A stretch of 64,000 nt of DNA from Nageia nagi (taxonomy: Eukaryota; Pinophyta). Positions 58,068-64,000 of the stretch are shown here, piece by piece; the stretch's first letter is position 1; each line of letters starts with the position of its first letter. Made by a program: the position numbers and the translations under genes. The DNA lies in NCBI GenBank assembly GCA_050084985.1, contig JBITNC010000002.1, positions 10,850,001-10,914,000 of the forward strand. The letters are read 5' to 3'. The notes below the pieces were generated by a model that ran no database searches, was not told the DNA's origin, and saw nothing but the letters and a program-made list of their open reading frames with translations.

Positions 58068-61000
58068 TCAAACTTCACTCCCCCTTGAGGGCAACTTCAC
58101 CAACCCGAGAGAATCCCTAAGCTTGCTGAAATGAGCTCTAGGAAGGGGCTTGGTGAATAAATCAGCAGAGTTTTCAGTAGATGGACAATACTCCAAGTGT
58201 ATGATGTCATCTAGAACCTTCTCCCTGATAAAATGGGCTTGGATTTCCACATGTTTAGTTCTCTAATGGAACACAGGATTCTTAGCCAAAGAGATAGCCG
58301 ATTGATTGTCTAAAGAAATAACAGATGGGCCATTTTGCTTATACCCAATTTCATTTAGAAGATGCCTCAACCAAATAGCTTCTTGGGTGGCAACAGACAT
58401 GGCTCAATATTCGGCTTCGATGGTAGAAAGAGTCACAATAGGTTACTTCTTGGAAGCCCAAGAGATAGCACCTGAACCAATGCTAAACACATATGCAAAG
58501 GTTGATTTTCTATCATCTCTATCTCCTCCATAATCAGAATTTGAGAATCCTGAGAGAACAATCAAGGGCACTTTGGAATACTTAAGAGCAAGATCCTTTG
58601 TCCCTGCCACATACCTCAAGATTTGCTTCACAACATTGAGGTGTTCAACATATGGTTTTTGCATGAATCGTGCCATCAGATTCACTGCAAAGGCAATATC
58701 AAGTTGAGAGATAGTCAAATACAGAAGACTACCGATCAATTGCCTATAAGCTGTAGCATCAACCAACTGAGAATCTAAGCTCAGTGATATAATGATTCCA
58801 GGAGAAATAGGTATTGCAGCATATCTACACTCCTCCATTCCAAACTTTTGCAAGATGTCTAATATATACTTAGATTGACTGAGATAAGTACAATCTTTGT
58901 GTTGGTATACTTGCATTCCAAGATAGTAATGCAATAAACCTAGATCATTCATTTCAAATGTTGCCTTCATTTTGGATATGCACTCTTGGATGATTTCAAT
59001 ATTGTTGCCTATTATGAGAAGATCATCCACATAAAGGAGAATTAAGACCACATCTTTTCCTTGATTGAGTACATAGAGATCTGAGTCAGAGAAGCACTTG
59101 GAAAAACCAATATCTGCAAAGAATCCTGAAATTTTCTTGTACCATGCTCTAGGTGCTTATTTAAGTCCATACAAAGACTTCTTTAGCTTGCACACAAGAG
59201 ACTCTTTTCCTTCTAGAATAAATCCTTCTGGTTGATTCATGTAGATTTCTACATCCAAGTCACCATTGAGAAATGCACTCTTGACATCAAGTTGGAAAAC
59301 TTTCCATCCTTGAGCTACAGAAAGAGCAAGGATTATCCTGACAGTAGGCATCTTGGCCACAGGAGCAAAGGTTTCCTCATAATCAATACCGTATTTCTGA
59401 GGCAATCCTTTGGCCACTAACCTTGCTTTGTATTTTTCTACTTCTCCATCAGAATTGTACTTGACCTTGTATATCCATTTATTTCCAATCACATTTTTCA
59501 TTGGGATAAGGAACCAAATCCCAAGTTTCATTTTTCATGAGTGCCTCATACTCAACTTTCATAGCTTCCATCCAACACTCTTGCTTGGAAGCTTCTTTGA
59601 ATGTTGATGGTTCATTCATATTATCAATTTTGGCAAATAAGGATTTATTCAAGGTCATACTTCTTGTAATTCTCTGAGCTGGAGAATTTTGCTCTTGTGG
59701 TGACTTCCCTACATGATCATCCAACCAGTTAGGTGCAGGTGTAGAATCATCTGAATCAGACACCTCAGCATGAGAAGTCATATCCTCAAGAAGTTCATTG
59801 AACTTGACATCCCTAGAAACAAAGATTGTTTTATGGGATGAGGAGTAGAGCCTGTAACCTCTATGCTGATTATCATACCCCACAAAGATGCATTTTTCTA
59901 ATCGTTTGTCTAGCTTCTTTCTTTTCTCTGAGGTAATGAAGGCAAATGCATCACATCCAAAGACCCTGAAGTGTGAGATGTTAGGTTTCTTTCCTGTCCA
60001 TGCTTCATATGGAGTTTTTCCTTCAACTACTTTAGTAGGACACCTATTTAGGGTGTGAATAGCAGTGTAAATAGCTTCTCCCCATAAGAAACTAGGAAGG
60101 TTACCCAACATGCATCTTGCCATTTCTATAATGGTGCGATTTTTCCTTTCAGCAACTCCATTTTGCTGAGGGGTGTAAGGGATTGGGAATTGCCACTTGA
60201 TCCCATGTTTAACACAATAGTCGTTAAACTCATTGCTATTATACTCACCCCCATTATCAGATCTCAGCATTTTGATCTTAAAATCAGTTTGATTTTCAAC
60301 AAGTGCCTTGAAGTCTTTAAATTGTTCAAAAGTTTGATCCTTGTGCTCAAGTAGATAACCAAATGTCATCCTACTGAAGTCATCAATGAAGGTCAGAACA
60401 TAAGAAGCTCCCCCTAGAGACTTAGTCTGAAATGGACCCATCAAATCTGAATGCACAAGCTGAAGAGGATGAGTAGCCCGAGTTGCCTTATCTTTTTCAA
60501 ACTTTTGCCTATTCATCTTTCCTAGAATGCACCTTTCACAAAGACCAATTATGGGTGAAATATTAGGTAAACCTTCCACAAGTTCTTGATTTTTCATATC
60601 TTGAATACTCTTGTGGTTAAGGTGCCCTAATCGTTGATGCCAAAGATTACCTTTTGAACACACATTTGTAGCAAGACAAATATTTGAAGGTACTTGATCC
60701 ACAATATAAAGGTCATCCTTTACTGATCCTTTCATCAAAGTGGTAAGTCCTTTCTTAACACATCAGGAGTGTGAGGAAACTCAAATGAGAATCCTTTCCT
60801 TGTAATCTGAATTATAGAGATAAGATTCATCCTTAGCTTAGGCACATAAAAGACATTATCAAGCACCTTTCCATGAATCTTCACATTCCCTATTCCTTAA
60901 ACATCAAGGACTGTATTATCACCTATCATAACTGTATCCTTGTTGTACTTATGAAAATTTTCAAACTTGTCCTTTTCATAACACCTGTGATTAGTGCATC

Positions 61001-61110
61001 CTGAATCAACAATCCAATCATTTGAAATAGTTTGAGTCATTGAGTAGTAGGCAATAGTAGCAGCATGCTTGTTCTTCTTTTTATTATTGAAATTTCTCAC
61101 ATTTGCATTT
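58068..61110 (-). pseudogene. Copia pol pseudogene, second element
   Basis: Protease (WIVDSGCTNH, about 61020), integrase (RSDNGGEY, NGVAERKNRT), RT (KKSLYGLK, then an intact LLYVDDLLI near 59040) and RNase H are all present. The frame is cut by a frameshift near 59500 (KNVIGNKW), by a stop after SLYGLK (about 59157) and by TAA after SKK (58445-58443, the same place as in the sister copy). Further stops lie in the RNase H tail (EAEY-stop-AMS near 58410 and VFH-stop-RTK near 58266). Most stops fit a C-to-T or G-to-A change in a Gln, Arg or Trp codon. Confidence 0.92.
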
Positions 61111-61961
61111 CCCTTACCTTTTTGAGCAAATTTCTTTTTGCGACAATCATACTCTTTGTGCCCAAAGATGCCACAAAAGTTACAATTTCCATCAAACTTT
61201 TCCTACGGTGTTGGTTTGCTTGATCCAGCTTTGTCATTCCTTTGCTTGAAGTTGTCGTGCTTCGTGATGGTAGATGAGGATTTGTTATCTTTGAATTTAT
61301 AATGTTTGAACGTCTTCTTGAAAGGAGTTTTGGTTGCTCCTAGAGCAATGCTATTATCCTTTGGAGAAATGGTCAACATTTTCTTGTTTAAAGTTTCCTC
61401 ATGCTTCAGAAGGAGTCTAGAAAGGTTTTCAAGAGAGATAACATCTTCTTCATCATCGAGCCTAGTCTCCATAACTGTGACAAAGTTACTGAACTTTGTA
61501 GAGAGGCTTTGAAGAATAATGAAGACCATGAACTCATCATTGATCCAATTGCACCCACAGCCAACCAGTTGTGTCCTAAGGTCAATGATTTTGTTCAAGT
61601 AGATTGAGGCACTTTCATCTTCACCTTGACGATATTGCAACAACTTTTGTAGAATGGTTAACCTTCTTAAAAATTTGGACCCAAGGTAAATTTTCTTTAG
61701 TCTATCCCAAGCTTCTTTTGCTGATGTCGAGGAAGAGATCATGAGAAGGATGTCATCTGAAACTGCACGATAGATCATAGAAGTTGCTAACTCATTCTTT
61801 GAGTTGTAGATTTCAAGGGCCTTCTCATCTGTAGGAGCAACTAGATCTTCATTTACTGTCTACCACAGCTTCCTTGCCTGTAACTCAGCTCTCATACGAG
61901 GTTCCCATATGCCAAAGTTGGAACCGTCGAGTATGTGCTTGGGTATGAAGGTTTCAACCAT
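61111..61961 (-). pseudogene. Copia gag pseudogene, second element
   Basis: Starts at ATG 61961 with MVETFIPKHILDGSNFGIW. TAG codons replace Gln in KLWQTV (about 61860) and in PTPQEKF (about 61203). The zinc knuckle CNFCGIFGHKEYDC follows, then KKKFAQKGKGNAN runs straight into pol in one frame, showing the ancestral single-ORF arrangement. Confidence 0.9.
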
Positions 61962-63640
61962 TGTCTATACAAAAGTAAATATGCAATAAGAATGCAAAAT
62001 TTTTACAAGTTTCCATCTATACAAATCAAACATAAGTAAACATGTCCCATATGTGCAAACCACGATCTGTAGAGGAATAAAGTTGGGGTTATTTTCTTGT
62101 ATATAATTAGGCCTTCACCTGGATGCCCGCAAGGTGGAGCCCAGGTACTACCAGTCCTCAACCAGTTCACCTTGGTCAGTAATATACTCTCACAAGGAGA
62201 AGTACCAACTATTTTCCAAGGATCCGATGTATCTTGGACTAGCCATTTTAATTATCTTGATTAAGGTTTTCAATTTTCCTCCTAGGTTATCAGGATAATC
62301 CCTGAATGGACGTGCAGACATGTGGTATCACTACACACATGCCTATCCACCTAATAGAGTTATGTCCAATCCAACATAGGTCTTAGGGGCAATTAAGACA
62401 AACTTACCACCACTTGGGTCTTTGAACTAAAAGGGCTCCAGTCTGCCCTGTCCTCACCTTATGGCTCCCCAAACAAGTCATGTTGTGGAAGAATACGTGC
62501 AGATGTGTTCATTTTAGGGGTTACTTTCAATATTTGTGTTTTTGCAAGTATAAGCAAATTGTGCAAAAATATAAAGTGAAGTAAGATTGCATCATCCACA
62601 TGAGCTTGAAAAACCTTAAAAAGTCCAATGGGTTTTGTACTAACCCCTAAAGGACTTTTTACATTTTGTATATTTTGCTCAATTTATTCAAGCACTTAAT
62701 GAATTAAAAAAAGAACTAAGTCCTACTTAGCATTTAATTCATAACATGCATTATTCCATGACTTAAAAAAAAATTTAAGTAATCATGCATTATTTAACTC
62801 AAAAAAATTAAGTCCTAAGCATGTTTTATTCTTCAAACAAGATAAAGATACATGCATCATAAGTCTAGCATGCAAGATCTAGATAAGGTTTACAAGATAA
62901 AGAGACATGCATCACAAGTCTAGCATGCAAGATCTAGATAAAATTTAAGTAAAAACTTATACCAATTCCCCCCTTTTTACTTAAAGTTTTATCCCTAAAA
63001 CAAACTTGTATGCTAAGACTTGTCTTATAAGTATGCATTTTAAGTAAAAAATTCCCTTATTTACTTAAAAAAAATAGCATACTTGAGTAAACTAAACATG
63101 CAATTTTGAGTAGAATATTAGAAATATTCTAAGTACTCCTAAGTGCATTTAATGGGAGCAATTTACTTGTAAGCAAGTAAGTAAAAAAAATTAAATGCCT
63201 AAGAAGTATATGTGTGCAAGTTGTAATAGGAGACCCATACCCCTACTTCATGCAATTTTAATGCTTTGTCTACCTTAAGCAAAAAACAAAATACTCCTAA
63301 GTCAAAAAATAATTAAATGCTTTGTAGTTGTAAAATTATGACCCCCCCCCCTTTTTCTTCCACCAAGAAAAGCATACGTTGCTTTTGGAAGAGCAAAAAT
63401 GCAAATAGTCAACTAAACAAACTTAATGCATTTAAGTGCATTAAAGTGACTAAGAAGACTTACAAGAAGTTGGCATCCATCAACCTTGACCGTGGGAAGG
63501 AGGATGACCTGTATGAAGGCATTTAGAGGACAGCCTATGGAGGTGATGGTGAAGGAGGAAGAGGAGGAAGACTGCTGCGCATCGTGGCTGGCAGGAGGCT
63601 GGCCAGTTAAGGCGCACGACGGCACGTGCGTGAGGGAGGA
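61962..63640 (-). other. Copia leader, second element
   Basis: Untranslated. 62090-62480 is the conserved block shared with 51235-51620. Two ~67-bp tandem copies with TCTAGCATGCAAGATCTAGAT lie at about 62840-62945. A C-run at 63341-63350 is a G-run in element orientation. 63480-63640 is GC-rich, like 52970-53060. Confidence 0.75.
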
Positions 63641-64000
63641 GGAGGATTTGTTGGGGATTCCAAGGATGGAGTAAGAGTGTTATTTTTTAGCTTTACTTTT
63701 AGCCTTTAAGCCTTATACGTGATGCACCCACTAAAAAATGCATAGACCAATCCATTGATGGAAAATCCACATGCGTGCACTATGTTCCCTGGTACAGCAT
63801 CACCCACAATTTGGAGATTTTTTTATAATGGGTAGGGGATCATCTTCTTCTGATTTGGAAGAAGTGGGCTCTTCAAGTAATGTTGGAAAAGGAGAATGGC
63901 TATCTCTATGATGCTTCTCTTTCTGGAATGGGAATATGGTTAATGGAATGGTTTAGCTGGAATACGTAGGGAAATGTATTCGTTTGTGTTCGTTGCAAAT
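63641..64000. other. Unassigned sequence at the window end
   Basis: Does not resemble the leader of the sister element. A short plus-strand open stretch from ATG 63829 (MGRGSSSSDLEEVGSSS) ends after 28 codons. It may be another insertion or a leader variant. Confidence 0.35.

Larger units (their letters stand above)
56561..64000 (-). mobile_element. Second copia element of the same family, incomplete at the window edge
   Basis: 3' LTR, polypurine tract, tail array, pol, gag and most of the leader are present, collinear with 45727-53060. Its 5' LTR is not in the window. The coding region has several nonsense changes, so it is more decayed than the copy at 45.7 kb. The leader similarity ends at about 63640, and the last 350 bases are unassigned. 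Confidence 0.9.

Overview
This 64-kb window looks like nuclear intergenic DNA from a plant with a large, retrotransposon-rich genome. I see no intact host gene, no rRNA or tRNA gene and no prokaryotic gene organisation. The background is AT-rich and filled with Ty1-copia, Ty3-gypsy, LINE-like and CACTA elements in every state of decay. A gymnosperm, for example a conifer, would fit the low gene density and old degenerate elements, but that is inference; the sequence itself only supports 'plant nuclear repeat DNA'.

Layout. 1-1318: a small rearranged copia derivative with 5' LTR, tRNA-Met-type primer site, leader, an inverted protease fragment and a truncated 3' LTR. 1319-8460: old debris, with a possible gag remnant, a degenerate array of ~70-bp units (3500-4330) and an antisense copia RT/RNase H relic (4985-6240). 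8465-13010: a decayed minus-strand LINE-like element. 13758-22647: a complete gypsy element with 5-bp target duplication TATGT, diverged LTRs and a gag-pro-pol reading frame that keeps phase for 5.85 kb but carries eight in-frame stops. 22653-25180: the end of another LTR-like sequence, a primer-site-like motif and gag debris, into which the gypsy element appears to have jumped. 25181-39080: a mosaic of duplicated blocks, some carrying a promoter/first-exon-like fragment, plus a second LINE-like copy. 39330-43319: a 5'-truncated, stop-ridden plus-strand copia element with its 3' LTR. 43320-56560: a minus-strand CACTA (Tnp2-type) transposase relic split by a young 9,090-bp copia element (45727-54816, target duplication ATATT, LTRs differing at only two sites seen). 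56561-64000: a second copia element of the same family, also inserted in the CACTA transposase and running off the window.

How it fits together. The window is a stratigraphy of insertions: old LINE, copia and CACTA sequence, then the gypsy insertion, then the two related copia insertions. The most notable details are an LTR-flanked antisense pol fragment that could yield silencing RNA, a PPR-like host gene fragment carried in the long leader of the young copia element, an RNase H stop codon at the same position in three copia copies, and an in-frame gypsy polyprotein decayed by stops that fit cytosine deamination. I found no convincing wholly new biological system.
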